A DNA stretch of 64,000 nucleotides from Bradyrhizobium sp. SK17 (GCF_002831585.1 NZ_CP025113.1:5223001-5287000), one strand, 5' to 3'; counted from the stretch's first letter, positions 8,090 to 17,648 are shown. Notes: generated by a model from the letters alone, not told the origin. Program-made: numbers and translations.

Positions 8090-8125
8090 TGCCCATTCAT
8101 CTCGTTGTGCGTCGGACGGGTCTGT

Positions 8126-8142
8126 CCGGGTCTATAACCCGG
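8126..8142. promoter_or_regulatory. palindrome overlapping a possible tetR promoter
   Basis: CCGGGTCTATAACCCGG: CCGGGT and ACCCGG arms around CTATA, 37 nt upstream of the tetR ATG. On the minus strand the centre reads TTATAG, a possible -10 element. It is unrelated in sequence to the 7249/9433 operators, so autoregulation through it is only a possibility. Confidence 0.4.
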
Positions 8143-8185
8143 GCGGTGCGGATTCGTCCATGTGGCGGTACCGTGGGGCGCCGTT

Positions 8186-9319
8186 TCAGGGCGGCGTCGC
8201 GGTCCAGGCGTGCCCCGTGGCGGCCTTGTCGTAGCCGTACTGGTAGAGCGCGCGCATATAGGCGGTGTCGAAGCCCTGCGTTTCCGGCGCCGGATAGTCG
8301 CGCTCGATGTAGGACAAATGGAAGCCCAGCCGGTTGCGCCGGGCGAAATCATAGGTCGACAGGATCACGGAGCGGGTCTGCGCCTGCGTGATCGCGGAGA
8401 TGCTGCGCGAGGCGACGTCGATCGTCGAGTTCGACACCAACTCGAAATTGCCCTCGAGCTTCTTGTTGACGAGAATGTAGATGTTCATGCGGCCGCTGGC
8501 CGGCCAGGCGCGCTCCCGGAACATCAGCGCGTCCGGCAGCGTCAGCACCGGCGCGGTGACGCCGCCATCGACATGCATCTCCTGGAAGCGGCGGCCCTGG
8601 CCCTCGGCGTCGATCATGATCGGTGGAAACACCAGCGGGATCGAGGCGGAGGCGGCCATCACGTCGCGAAACAGCTGCAACGCCTCAGGCGTTCCGACCG
8701 CGGCGATCCGTCCCATGTCCCAGATCACCGTGCGCTGGGTGTCGAGGTCGGTGGTAACGATCAGGAGCTTTCGGCCTTTGGCGTTTTCGCGCGCCACCTC
8801 GCTCAGGATGTCCTGGCCGACATAGCGCGCCACCAGTTCGCGCAGCCGCTTGTTGCCGAACAACCCGGAGCCGAACAGCACCCGCATCAGGCTCGGATCC
8901 TGCAACAGGCTTTCCGCGATGCCCGATGTGTAGACCTCCCTCAGCGTGTCGTCGTAGCGCGAGCCCAGGAAGGCAAAGGGGGCAATCAGCCCGCCGGTGC
9001 TGACGCCCGAGACCACCGAAAAGGCCGGACGGTTGCCGGCCGCGGTCCAGCCATTGAGGATGCCGACGCCATAGGCACCGTCGGCGCCGCCGCCGGAGAG
9101 TGCGAGATAGGTCTTGATCGGGGCGAGGTCGTTCTTCTCAGGCCGGAATTTCGACGCCGGCTCGTCGGCGTAACGGCGCAGCCCGTCGAGATCGAGCACC
9201 CGTGAGTTGGCGGCATCCGCGGCCGTGTAGGGCGTCCGCGGCAGCGAGCTGCACGCCGCCAGCGCGACAGTGAAGCCGCACAGCAGGATCAGTTGACGGA
9301 TCGCGCGAACCAAACTCAT
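8186..9319 (-). CDS. patatin-like phospholipase lipoprotein
   Basis: A 377-residue protein with a lipoprotein signal (LLCGFTVALAACSS, lipobox LAAC), so it should be membrane-anchored by lipidated Cys. The patatin Ser-Asp dyad is present: oxyanion loop ALSGGGADGAYGVG, nucleophile elbow GVSTG and the Asp in HVDGGV. Expected activity is acyl hydrolysis of phospholipids or related lipids. The ATG at 9317-9319 gives a normal signal peptide; an upstream in-frame start at 9364 would add 15 residues ahead of it. A candidate TetR operator with a minus-strand promoter is 114 nt upstream, so control by the adjacent TetR is plausible. Confidence 0.9.
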   Translation of the reverse strand: MSLVRAIRQLILLCGFTVALAACSSLPRTPYTAADAANSRVLDLDGLRRYADEPASKFRPEKNDLAPIKTYLALSGGGADGAYGVGILNGWTAAGNRPAFSVVSGVSTGGLIAPFAFLGSRYDDTLREVYTSGIAESLLQDPSLMRVLFGSGLFGNKRLRELVARYVGQDILSEVARENAKGRKLLIVTTDLDTQRTVIWDMGRIAAVGTPEALQLFRDVMAASASIPLVFPPIMIDAEGQGRRFQEMHVDGGVTAPVLTLPDALMFRERAWPASGRMNIYILVNKKLEGNFELVSNSTIDVASRSISAITQAQTRSVILSTYDFARRNRLGFHLSYIERDYPAPETQGFDTAYMRALYQYGYDKAATGHAWTATPP

Positions 9320-9432
9320 CCGATGGCGGATGCCGTCAGGCCGGGTGGCGGAGGGTGGCAACATCTCGCTCGGTCAGGTTTCGCGCGGATCGCAGTCGCA
9401 GCGGCAAGTTCCGCCGCCTTATTGTTGACATA

Positions 9433-9457
9433 AAACGATACGGTTTCGTTTTGTTTA
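9433..9457 (-). promoter_or_regulatory. candidate TetR operator/promoter, copy 2
   Basis: AAACGATACGGTTTCGTTTT then GTTTA: an AAACGA/TCGTTT inverted repeat differing from copy 1 (7249-7273) at two of 25 positions. Similarity continues into the flank (CAAGGCT and CACGGCAA follow both). On the minus strand TTGGGT, 17 nt and TATCGT form a possible promoter pointing at the patatin gene. On the plus strand TTGACA at 9425-9430 could serve tgt. Confidence 0.6.
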
Positions 9458-9572
9458 ACCCAAGGCTGGTTCCACGGCAAGCTTTGGAGCGGCCCACCGC
9501 GTTCACGAAGTCGCGCGAGAGCCGTTATCGGACGGGTTGATCGGGTCCCGGCGACACGCAATAAGCAGCCGC

Positions 9573-10706
9573 ATGAATCCTCCCAATCATTTCGAGCTGC
9601 TGGCAACCGACGGCGCGGCCCGCACCGGCCGCCTGACCACGCCGCATGGCGTGGTGCGGACGCCGGCGTTCATGCCGGTCGGCACATCAGGCGCCATGAA
9701 GGGCATGCATTGGCGCGAGGTGCGCGATGCCGGGGCCGATATCGTGCTCGGCAACACCTATCACCTGATGCTGCGGCCGGGCGCCGAGCGCATTGCCGGG
9801 CTGGGCGGCCTGCAACGTTTCACCGGCTGGGGCGGCCCGATGCTGACCGATTCCGGCGGTTTCCAGGTGATGTCGCTCTCGGAGCTGCGCAAGGTGACCG
9901 AGCAGGCGGTGACCTTCCGGTCGCATATCGACGGCGCCAAGGTCGAGCTGTCGCCGGAGCGGTCGATCGAGGTGCAGCGGCTGCTCGGCTCCGACATTGC
10001 GATGCAGATGGACGAATGCGTGCGGCTGCCGGCGGAGCGCGCCGACATCGAGCGCGCGATGCAGCTCTCGCTGCGCTGGGCCGAGCGTTCCAAGCGTGCC
10101 TTCGACAGCGCGCCGGACGGCTACATGCTGTTCGGCATCGTGCAGGGCGGCGACGTCCCCGATCTCCGACACGCCAGCGCGCGCGGGCTGACCGACATCG
10201 GCTTTCATGGTTATGCGATCGGCGGGCTGGCGGTCGGCGAGCCGCAGGCGGTGATGCTGGCGATGATCGAAGAGACCGCGCCGGCGCTGCCGTCGGATCG
10301 GCCGCGCTATCTGATGGGCGTCGGCACTCCGGAGGACATTCTGGAAGCCGTGGCGCGCGGCGTCGACATGTTCGACTGTGTGATGCCGACACGGAACGGA
10401 CGGCACGGCATGGCGTTCACCCGTTTCGGGCAGATCAACCTGCGCAACGCCCGGCACGTCGACGATCCGCGTCCGCTCGACGACGAGAGCCCGTGGCCGG
10501 CGGCACGGAGCTATTCGCGCGCCTATCTGCATCATCTGGTGCGCGCAGGCGAAACCCTTGGGGCAATGCTGCTGTCCGAAATCAACGTCGCCTATTACCA
10601 GGAGCTGATGCAGGGCATCCGCGACGCGGTGGCGAACGGCACGTTCGAGGACTTCAGAACGAAAACGCGCGCCGGATGGGCGCGCGGTGACATCGCTCCG
10701 AGGTGA
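9573..10706 (+). CDS. tgt: queuine tRNA-ribosyltransferase lacking the zinc cysteines
   Basis: Exchanges guanine-34 for preQ1 in GUN-anticodon tRNAs, the step before QueA. The 377-residue protein shows [21 protein letters not shown], the catalytic region [15 protein letters not shown] and [17 protein letters not shown] with the nucleophilic Asp. The C-terminal subdomain, where E. coli and Zymomonas enzymes have a C-x-C-x2-C zinc site, reads [22 protein letters not shown]: all three Cys positions are Ser, Trp and Ala, while the His after SRAYLH is kept. The enzyme probably folds without zinc; activity is still likely given the intact active site. The ATG at 9573 matches the family N-terminus better than the start 12 codons upstream. 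Confidence 0.95.
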   Translation: MNPPNHFELLATDGAARTGRLTTPHGVVRTPAFMPVGTSGAMKGMHWREVRDAGADIVLGNTYHLMLRPGAERIAGLGGLQRFTGWGGPMLTDSGGFQVMSLSELRKVTEQAVTFRSHIDGAKVELSPERSIEVQRLLGSDIAMQMDECVRLPAERADIERAMQLSLRWAERSKRAFDSAPDGYMLFGIVQGGDVPDLRHASARGLTDIGFHGYAIGGLAVGEPQAVMLAMIEETAPALPSDRPRYLMGVGTPEDILEAVARGVDMFDCVMPTRNGRHGMAFTRFGQINLRNARHVDDPRPLDDESPWPAARSYSRAYLHHLVRAGETLGAMLLSEINVAYYQELMQGIRDAVANGTFEDFRTKTRAGWARGDIAPR

Positions 10707-10716
10707 GCGTGTGTGA

Positions 10717-10932
10717 TCAGTTGCACACGATCGGCTTCACCGTGTGCTTGGTGACGAACCCGTAACCGCAGGTGTCGCACGTCCAGAGATAGCTGATCAA
10801 ATTGTCATAAAGGTACGCGGACGCTTCCGCGGCGATCATCGAGTCCGCGCACACCGGACAGGTCGGCAGATCGCTGCCGCGCGGATCGGGCTTAGACGCG
10901 ACGGTCGACAGAACCTCAGCAAGAGCTGGCAT
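10717..10932 (-). CDS. small zinc-ribbon protein
   Basis: A 71-residue protein with two CxxC pairs, PTCPVCADS and WTCDTCGYGF, which would bind one zinc as a zinc ribbon, and a final Cys near the C-terminus. The ribosome binding site is very strong (AAAGGAGGTCACG before the ATG). There is no signal peptide. I recognise it only as a small conserved alphaproteobacterial type; the function is unknown. It is convergent with tgt (stop codons 10 nt apart). Confidence 0.75.
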   Translation of the reverse strand: MPALAEVLSTVASKPDPRGSDLPTCPVCADSMIAAEASAYLYDNLISYLWTCDTCGYGFVTKHTVKPIVCN

Positions 10933-11158
10933 CGTGACCTCCTTTGCGTTCTGAGCTGCACCTTACGAAGGCATATAGTCCGATTTGTTTGACCTTGTCG
11001 CAACACAAATGCGTTGGTTTTACGTTATTTACGCAGGTTCTGATTTTGCGGTGCAGCGAATTCGTGCCGCGGCGGTTTCTCACTTGCGCGTCATGATGCG
11101 CTGCTTCTAATGAGAGAAAGACCGCATTCCCGGCACATTCCGCGACAGGAGCCGCCTG

Positions 11159-12133
<975 letters not shown>

Positions 12134-12151
12134 GACACAGGAATCCAGGAT

Positions 12152-12391
12152 ATGGCCGATCAGCCGAGGCGACCGCGAACCCTGAACGATGCCCGCAGCG
12201 AAGCCGAGGCGGCGTTCAAGCGCGCCACCACCAAGGTCGCTGACGCACCGCCCAAAACCGTTGCGGTCCCTGGTGTCCGCGAACAGGTCACGCTGCGGAT
12301 CGATCAGGATGTGCTGGAGTATTTCCAGCAGGGCGGCCCCGGCTGGCAGGACCGCATCAACGCGGCGCTGCGCAAGGCCGCCGGCAAGTAA
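12152..12391 (+). CDS. BrnA-like antitoxin domain protein without a toxin partner
   Basis: A 79-residue protein whose C-terminal half VTLRIDQDVLEYFQQGGPGWQDRINAALRKA closely follows the BrnA antitoxin pattern, a ribbon-helix-helix protein that normally neutralises the RNase BrnT. The N-terminal half is basic and low in structure. No BrnT-like ORF is next to it: cysK is 18 nt upstream and the next gene is convergent. It may be a solitary DNA-binding protein co-transcribed with cysK. The tight spacing makes that operon likely. Confidence 0.75.
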   Translation: MADQPRRPRTLNDARSEAEAAFKRATTKVADAPPKTVAVPGVREQVTLRIDQDVLEYFQQGGPGWQDRINAALRKAAGK

Positions 12392-12466
12392 CGCGTCCGA
12401 GACAAGGGAGCCCGGGATGCCCCCCGGGCTGTTCGTCGTGATGGTTGGGCCGGTGGCCCCGATGCG

Positions 12467-13342
12467 TCACGATGCGCGGACCACCTCGCGCGCGCCGGGC
12501 CTCAAGTTCAGCAGGTTGCCGGCCAGGATCATCGCTGCGCCGAGCACGGTGAATGCGTCGAGCCGCTCGGCGTAGATCAGCCAGCCGACGATCGCCGTCA
12601 GCGGCACCCGGATGAAATCCATCGGGATCACGACGGTCGCATCGGCGTGGAGCAACGCGCGCGCCATGCAATAATGCGAGAAGGTGCCGCAGAACGCGAT
12701 GACGGTGAGCCAGCCCCAGGTCGAGAGCGGCGGCCAGGTCCAGACATACAGCGCGGGCCCGAGGCTGGCGAGCGACTGCACCACCAGCATCCAGAAGATG
12801 ATTGCAAGCGTCTGCTCGGTCCGCGTCAGCGACTTCACGATCGCGACCGAGATGCCGAAGCCGACCGCGGCGGCAAGCGCGATCAACTGGCCCGGATTGA
12901 TCGCGCCGGTCGCCGGCCGCACGATCACCAGCACGCCGACCAGGCCGAGCACGATTGCGACGACCTTCCGGGACGTCATCCGCTCGCCGAGGAAGCCGGC
13001 CGCGAGGATCGCGGTCCAGATCGGCATCGTGAATTCGATCGCGACCACCTGGCCGATCGGAATCAGCGTGAGCGCAAAGAACCAGCCCAGCTGCGCGCAG
13101 AAGTGGATCAGGTTGCGCGCGATGTGAACGTGCACGCGTGCGGTCTTCACGACGGCAAAGCCGCCATTCATCCGGATCAGCGGATACAGCATCACGAAGC
13201 CGAGCACGCCGCGAACGGCCATCAGCTGGAAGACGTTGACCTCGCGCGTCGCCTCGCGGCCGGCCACCGCCACGACCAGCATCATCGCGAGCCAACCGGA
13301 CATCCAGAGTGCTGCGCGGGTCTTTGAAGGCGTACGGTCCAT
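12467..13342 (-). CDS. EamA-family (DMT) membrane transporter
   Basis: A 291-residue protein with about ten hydrophobic helices arranged as two EamA repeats. The first covers SGWLAMMLVVAVAGREA to VIVRPATG. The second covers GQLIALAAAVGFGISVAIVKSL to AAMILAGNLLNLRPG. Typical landmarks are the Pro-containing ends of each repeat (FTMPIWTAILAAGFLGERMT; IPMDFIRVPLTAIVGWLIYAERL). Such proteins usually export amino acids or other metabolites; the substrate cannot be told. The ATG at 13340-13342 is used because the upstream extension is hydrophilic and unlike the family. Divergent from the RidA-family gene. Confidence 0.88.
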   Translation of the reverse strand: MDRTPSKTRAALWMSGWLAMMLVVAVAGREATREVNVFQLMAVRGVLGFVMLYPLIRMNGGFAVVKTARVHVHIARNLIHFCAQLGWFFALTLIPIGQVVAIEFTMPIWTAILAAGFLGERMTSRKVVAIVLGLVGVLVIVRPATGAINPGQLIALAAAVGFGISVAIVKSLTRTEQTLAIIFWMLVVQSLASLGPALYVWTWPPLSTWGWLTVIAFCGTFSHYCMARALLHADATVVIPMDFIRVPLTAIVGWLIYAERLDAFTVLGAAMILAGNLLNLRPGAREVVRAS

Positions 13343-13485
13343 GGCGGGAGATGAGCAGGGAGGGATTTCCCGTATCGGCGAGCTGAAGCGAATTTGCAAC
13401 GCTCAATTCCGCCGACGTGGTGATGTGCCCGCTGCGCGATCGATGCTAAGCAGGGCCGGAAGAATCCAATCAGGAGGATCTGCTC

Positions 13486-13884
13486 ATGCGTGTGTTGCAA
13501 CCGGCCGAATGGTCGAAACCCCGCGGCTTCTCACATGGCGTCGCATTCGACGCCCCGGGCCGTTGGATCGTGCTCGCAGGGCAGACCGGCGGGGATGAGA
13601 AGGGCGAATATCAGCCCGACATGGCCGGCCAGGTCGGCACCGCGCTGAAGCGCATCATCAAGCTCCTCAACGAGGCCGGCGCCGGTCCCGAGCACATCGT
13701 CCGCCTGACCTGGTACCTGACCAGCCGCGCTGAATACGAGGCTGCGGGCGCCGGCATCGGCGCGGCGTGGAAGGAGACGCTCGGGCGCAATTTCCCGCCG
13801 TCCACGCTGCTCTATATCGATGGGCTGGTCGATCAGCGCGCCAAGGTCGAGATCGAGGTCACGGCGTTCGTGCCGGCCGCATAG
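13486..13884 (+). CDS. RidA-family protein
   Basis: A 132-residue member of the YjgF/YER057c/UK114 family, trimeric proteins that hydrolyse reactive enamine/imine intermediates or have drifted to related roles. The fold signatures are GRWIVLAGQTGGDEKGEY, MAGQVGTALKRIIKLLNEAGAGPEHIVRLTWYLTS and the C-terminal AKVEIEVTAFVPA. The canonical RidA Arg that binds the substrate carboxylate is not obvious, so it may belong to a divergent Rid subfamily. A strong CAGGAGG site precedes the ATG. An intrinsic terminator follows 40 nt after the stop. Confidence 0.9.
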   Translation: MRVLQPAEWSKPRGFSHGVAFDAPGRWIVLAGQTGGDEKGEYQPDMAGQVGTALKRIIKLLNEAGAGPEHIVRLTWYLTSRAEYEAAGAGIGAAWKETLGRNFPPSTLLYIDGLVDQRAKVEIEVTAFVPAA

Positions 13885-13923
13885 CGCGGCCGAGACGCGC
13901 GTGGCGATCGCGATCCAATCAGC

Positions 13924-13956
13924 AAAAAAGCCCTCGGGGATGACCCGAGGGCTTTT
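13924..13956. terminator. bidirectional intrinsic terminator
   Basis: AAGCCCTCGGG, GGATG-type loop, then CCCGAGGGCTTTT; an A-run before and a T-run after the 11-bp stem let it end both the RidA-family gene (+) and the convergent secreted-protein gene (-). Confidence 0.9.
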
Positions 13957-13976
13957 CTTGTTGGAGTAGCGATCGA

Positions 13977-14531
13977 CTACTTCGTCAGCGTGATGTTGGC
14001 GCCGCGGAACTGGCTGTCGGCCCTGATCGTGACGGCCTGCTTGTTCCCGGTGGTGCGCATCGCGATGTCGGCGTTGAAGCCGGGGGCGCTGGCCACGACC
14101 TGGAAGTTGCCGCCGCCGCCGCGGCCCTGCAACGAGCCGCTGACGTTGCGGCTGGACTCGCTCCAGTTGCCGCTGACCGAATTGCCCTCGGCTTGCACGT
14201 CGGCCGCCAGGTTGAACTTGTAGGCGTCGCTGGCGCAGGTGAGGCTCATGCTCATCCTGGGGCCGCCGACATGATAGGTCGCACGGCAGCGAATCCGCTC
14301 GCTGGAGCCGTCGTCGAGCGTGACCGAGCCGCTGCCCGACCAACTGCCCGCCATGCCGGCGAACGGGCCGGACTGCGCATGGCCAGCGCTGCTAGCCAAT
14401 GCAGCCGCGAAAAAAAAGGCGGCTGCTAATGCTGGCCGCCGCGCGATGCCGTAGAAGCTCGGTACGTTGGTGATCTTACTGACGGGACGCTTCCCATCGG
14501 CCGCTGCACGGTACGCCAGCTGATGCCCCAT
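13977..14531 (-). CDS. exported beta-rich protein, unknown function
   Basis: About 184 residues from the ATG at 14531. The N-terminal 30 are hydrophilic, then comes a signal-like segment (RRPALAAAFFFAAALASSAGHAQ) and a mature domain beginning SGPFAGMAGSWSGSGSVTLDDGSSERIRCRATYHV. It continues with repeated short strands rich in Gly, Ser and Asn (VSGNWSESSRNVSGSLQGR). This resembles small periplasmic 'SWSG' proteins of Rhizobiales. The true start is unclear: no ATG, GTG or TTG lies close before the signal segment, and the ATG used overlaps the preceding gene by 56 nt, which implies coupled translation. An 8-base T run encodes the FFF of the signal. Function unknown. Confidence 0.65.
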   Translation of the reverse strand: MGHQLAYRAAADGKRPVSKITNVPSFYGIARRPALAAAFFFAAALASSAGHAQSGPFAGMAGSWSGSGSVTLDDGSSERIRCRATYHVGGPRMSMSLTCASDAYKFNLAADVQAEGNSVSGNWSESSRNVSGSLQGRGGGGNFQVVASAPGFNADIAMRTTGNKQAVTIRADSQFRGANITLTK

Positions 14532-14835
14532 TCCACTTCCCCGATCCGGAGTTACCACTGAGTTGTCCGTTCGCATATGCACCATTGATCGAGACCCGCA
14601 CAAGTCCCCCGCTGCCGACGGTTCCAGAGATCGCGGCGCCCTGTGCCGAGATCTTTCCTTCGGCAACGGTCACGGTCGAGCTTTGCGACGGTTCGCAGCT
14701 GCCGGTCTTGGTGACCACAGTGACGTTCCAGAGGCCGTCATAAGGCTGCTGAGCGGATGCGGGAGCAGCGGCGAGGGCGGCGGCCGAAGCGACCGAAGTG
14801 ACCAAAATCAGGTCGCGAATGCGGATCGAACGCAT
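14476..14835 (-). CDS. small exported protein, unknown function
   Basis: A 119-residue product with signal peptide LILVTSVASAAALAAAPASAQ. The mature part, QPYDGLWNVTVVTKTGSCEPSQSSTVTVAEGKISAQGAAISGTVGSGGLVRVSINGAYANGQLSGNSGSGKWNG, is rich in short beta strands with two Cys (GSCEP, VPCSG). It looks distantly related to the overlapping downstream gene: both have a G-x-W start, alternating strands and an NGxxSGN/SGKWNG-like segment. The pair may be a tandem duplication of a periplasmic beta-barrel-like domain. Function is unknown. Confidence 0.7.
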   Translation of the reverse strand: MRSIRIRDLILVTSVASAAALAAAPASAQQPYDGLWNVTVVTKTGSCEPSQSSTVTVAEGKISAQGAAISGTVGSGGLVRVSINGAYANGQLSGNSGSGKWNGASAGVPCSGRWEASRQ

Positions 14836-15030
14836 GAATCAAATCCCTGTAATTTCGTGTGATGACGCGGCTTATCCTGTCACAATGTGTTCAAAATTTG
14901 CTGCGTCGCAAGCGTCCCCGAATGTTCCTGTGAACTCAAACACATCATGGTGAATTCGGTTCCGGATCAGGAACGAAAAATCCCGGTCACGCTTGCTTGA
15001 TTGAAGGTATTTTATTACCTGAGTTGTAGA

Positions 15031-15630
15031 TTAGTGCTTGTCGGGGCTCAGATTGGGGGCCTTGGTCGCAAACTGCTCATCCTGCGGCTTGGCCGGCAGC
15101 GCCCCGTTGACCTTGCCGTAGTCGATGACCTCGGCAAGCAGGCGAAGGCCGAGCGGCGCCAGCGCGCGCTCCCACAATTCGCGGGCGGTCTCGCCTTTCT
15201 TGACGAACACCCAGTCCTGGGCGGCGATAGCGCCGGCGTCCATGCGGTCGGCGAGGTGATAGATGGTGCCGCCGGCGATCGGATCGCCTTCCTTGATGGT
15301 CCATTCCACCGCGGCGATGCCGCGGTGCCGGGGCAGCAGCGACGGGTGGTAGCCAATGCCGCCGAGCTTGGCCACGGCGAGCGCCTCCTTGCTGACGCGG
15401 GCGTGGCTGTGGGCGGTCACGATCAGGTCGGTGCCCGGCGCGATCTCGGCGGCGGTCACGAGCTTCGGATCGGCCTGAACGACAACCTCGATGCCGGCCG
15501 CCCTGGCCGCAGCCGCCAGGCGGTCCTCGCCGTCATGGACAACCACCCTGACCAGCGTGACGTGGTGCTCGCGCAGCATGTTCAGGGTCGTCACGCCGAA
15601 ATGGCGGGAACCGACAAGGGTAATGCGCAT
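15031..15630 (-). CDS. formyltransferase-family protein
   Basis: A 199-residue protein with the N-terminal formyl transferase fold shared by methionyl-tRNA formyltransferase, PurN and ArnA. It starts MRITLVGSRHFGVTTLNML. The formyl-transfer loop is IGYHPSLLPRHRGIAAVEWTI (the usual N-x-H-x-S-L-L-P motif has Tyr-His here, so the catalytic Asn position is Tyr). GGTIYHLADRMDAGAIAAQDWVFVKKGETARELWERAL follows. The length fits a stand-alone catalytic domain without the tRNA-binding C-terminal domain, so it is not Fmt. The substrate is unknown; sugar-amine or amino acid formylation are possibilities. Confidence 0.8.
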   Translation of the reverse strand: MRITLVGSRHFGVTTLNMLREHHVTLVRVVVHDGEDRLAAAARAAGIEVVVQADPKLVTAAEIAPGTDLIVTAHSHARVSKEALAVAKLGGIGYHPSLLPRHRGIAAVEWTIKEGDPIAGGTIYHLADRMDAGAIAAQDWVFVKKGETARELWERALAPLGLRLLAEVIDYGKVNGALPAKPQDEQFATKAPNLSPDKH

Positions 15631-15759
15631 GGGATGAATTCCGTGGGGGTTATTCGGGATTTGCTCTGGGATCGCTCGGCTGCCGCTATGCCGATAGCAC
15701 AGCGCAGCCGACTGTTTCGCCGTCCTGCCGGTTATCAACAGGCCGGCCGCCTGGCAATG

Positions 15760-17049
15760 TCAGGCCGCCGGCTGCCTGCTCGCCAGGATCTTATCGATCC
15801 GCCTCCCGTCGAGGTCGACGATCTCGAACTGCCAGCCCTGCGCGCTGGTCTTCGCGCCGACCTCGGGGATCGCGCCGAAGGCATGCAGCAGGAAGCCGGC
15901 CGCGGTCTGGTAGGGCCGGGGCGAGGGCAGCACGATGCCGAGCAGTTCGCTGAATTCCAGCGCCGGCATCCAGCCCGAAACCAGGTACGAGCCGTCGTCG
16001 CGCCTGACCCAGGCCGGCTCGGCCGGGCCTTCCTCGGTGTGGAAGGCGCCGACGATGGCTTCGAGAATGTCGGCGCTGGTGACGACGCCCTGGAAGGTGC
16101 CGTATTCGTCGTGCACGAGGCCGATATGCACCGCGGAGTCGCGCAGGATCGCGACCACGTCGCGGGCATCCACGGTCTCCGGGATGATCGGCGCATCGCG
16201 CGTCAACGCGCGGATGTCCGGCGTCTGGCCGGCGAGGTAGACGTCGAGCACGTCCTTGGCCTGGATGATGCCGAGCGCCTGGTCGCGATTGCCGTCGAAC
16301 ACCACGCAGCGCGAGTGATTGCTCCTCTGTAGCGTCGCCAGGATTTCGGGCGCCGGTGCGGCCAGATCGATCAGGCTGACTTCGTGGCGCGGCGTCATCA
16401 CGGCGCCGACCGGAAGATCGCCGAGCCGCATCACGCCGGCGATCATCTCCTTTTCACCGGGCTCCAGCACGCCGGCATTCTCGGCTTCCACCACCAGCGT
16501 CTTGATCTCGTCCTCGCTGACCCGGTCCTGCGCATCCTCGCGATGACCGAGCAGCCACAGCAGCAGCTTGCCGGATCGGTCGAGCAGCCACACCACCGGC
16601 AACGACAGTCGCGCCATCGTCGTCATCGCCGGGGCGACGCGCACGGCGACGGACTCCGGGTCGCGCAGGGCGATCTGCTTCGGCACCAGCTCGCCGACGA
16701 TCAGCGAGGCGTAGGTGATCAGGCTGACCACAAGGCCGACGCCGATCGCGTCGGCGATGCCCGCCGACACCCCGATATCGAGCAGCCATTGCGTCAAGCG
16801 ATGGCCGAGCGTCGCGCCCGAGAAGGCGCCCGACAGCACGCCGATCAGGGTGATGCCGATCTGCACCGTGGAGAGGAACTTGCCGGGGTCGGAGGCCAGC
16901 GCCAGCGCGCGGCGGGAGCCATTGACGCCTCGCTCCACGAGCGCCGCGAGCCGCGCCGGACGGGAGGAGACGATGGCGAGCTCCGACATCGACAACAGAC
17001 CGTTGACGACAATCAAGGTCGCCACGATCGCAAGCTCCAGATATAACAC
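15760..17049 (-). CDS. CNNM/HlyC-CorC-family transport protein
   Basis: A 429-residue inner-membrane protein of the 'hemolysin family' now linked to Mg2+/cation efflux. The N-terminal DUF21 domain (about 1-190) has three to four helices (LELAIVATLIVVNGLLSMSELAIVSSRPARL; IGVGLVVSLITYASLIVGELVPKQIAL). Two CBS domains follow (MTPRHEVSLIDL... and LTRDAPIIPETVDARDVVAIL...HDEYGTFQGVVTSADILEAIVG). A C-terminal CorC_HlyC domain (SYLVSGWMPALEFSELLGI) ends the protein. I use the GTG at 17047-17049, preceded by TAGGGATCCCC, because the longer frame adds an uncharged-to-basic tail not seen in the family. GEL(V)PK and the acidic linker match the family. Confidence 0.92.
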   Translation of the reverse strand: MLYLELAIVATLIVVNGLLSMSELAIVSSRPARLAALVERGVNGSRRALALASDPGKFLSTVQIGITLIGVLSGAFSGATLGHRLTQWLLDIGVSAGIADAIGVGLVVSLITYASLIVGELVPKQIALRDPESVAVRVAPAMTTMARLSLPVVWLLDRSGKLLLWLLGHREDAQDRVSEDEIKTLVVEAENAGVLEPGEKEMIAGVMRLGDLPVGAVMTPRHEVSLIDLAAPAPEILATLQRSNHSRCVVFDGNRDQALGIIQAKDVLDVYLAGQTPDIRALTRDAPIIPETVDARDVVAILRDSAVHIGLVHDEYGTFQGVVTSADILEAIVGAFHTEEGPAEPAWVRRDDGSYLVSGWMPALEFSELLGIVLPSPRPYQTAAGFLLHAFGAIPEVGAKTSAQGWQFEIVDLDGRRIDKILASRQPAA

Positions 17050-17242
17050 GGGGATCCCTAGGATTTGGCGGCGTTGGCCGCGGTTCGACGCCCTATATAG
17101 GCATGCCGGCGCCGGTTTGCTCTGCCTTGTGCGCTGTTCGCGCGCAAGCAGAGCGTGCGTATGGCGCGCATGCAGCAGGAGATCGCGCGGCATTTTGGCG
17201 CGTTGTTTCACGCGATCCGGAATTCACGTCGGGCGAACGGGT

Positions 17243-17515
17243 TCAGGCGAGAATCCGCAGCTCCGGCTTGGCGAACGTCCTGGCGGACGAAGCCGGCTGC
17301 ATCGCTGCCCGTTCGGAAACAACCTGCAACTGCATGCGCAAATCGGCGTTGCATTGCTTCATCTGGTTGCGCAATTCGCGGCGGGAGAACGCGGTGAGCG
17401 AGGGGTCCGCGAGCTGCTGCCAGGCTTGGCGCAGCCACTCCTGTAGTTCGCGGATGTTTTGATCCAAGAGCTTCTGATCCAAAACCTTCTGATCTGAGAC
17501 GTCGGGCCGGGTCAT
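17243..17515 (-). CDS. small hypothetical protein
   Basis: A 90-residue soluble protein starting MTRPDVSDQ. It contains a short internal heptad-like repeat (DQKVLDQKLLDQN) running into an amphipathic helix (IRELQEWLRQAWQQLADPSLTAFSRRELRNQMKQCNADLRMQLQ), so a small coiled-coil is likely. A GTG five codons upstream is an alternative start. I do not recognise a family beyond its resemblance to short Bradyrhizobium proteins. Confidence 0.55.
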   Translation of the reverse strand: MTRPDVSDQKVLDQKLLDQNIRELQEWLRQAWQQLADPSLTAFSRRELRNQMKQCNADLRMQLQVVSERAAMQPASSARTFAKPELRILA

Positions 17516-17648
17516 GCCACCAAATCCCACCAGGTGATCGGTTGCAAACTAACGCTGATTCTCGTTGTTTCACCTAGCGCAATGTGACGGGAGGCCTGGT
17601 CCAAGCCGACGAAATCTTGAGCAGCGGCGGGCGCGTCAGCAAACCCGG

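Noticed and set aside
10933..11158. Possible riboswitch upstream of cysK
   Set aside because: The stretch is A/T-richer than its surroundings but no known SAM- or other riboswitch core could be recognised by eye.
14400..14420. 8-base T/A run suspected as a frameshift in the exported-protein gene
   Set aside because: Neighbouring frames before the run contain stops without starts; the present frame reads a sensible signal peptide through it.
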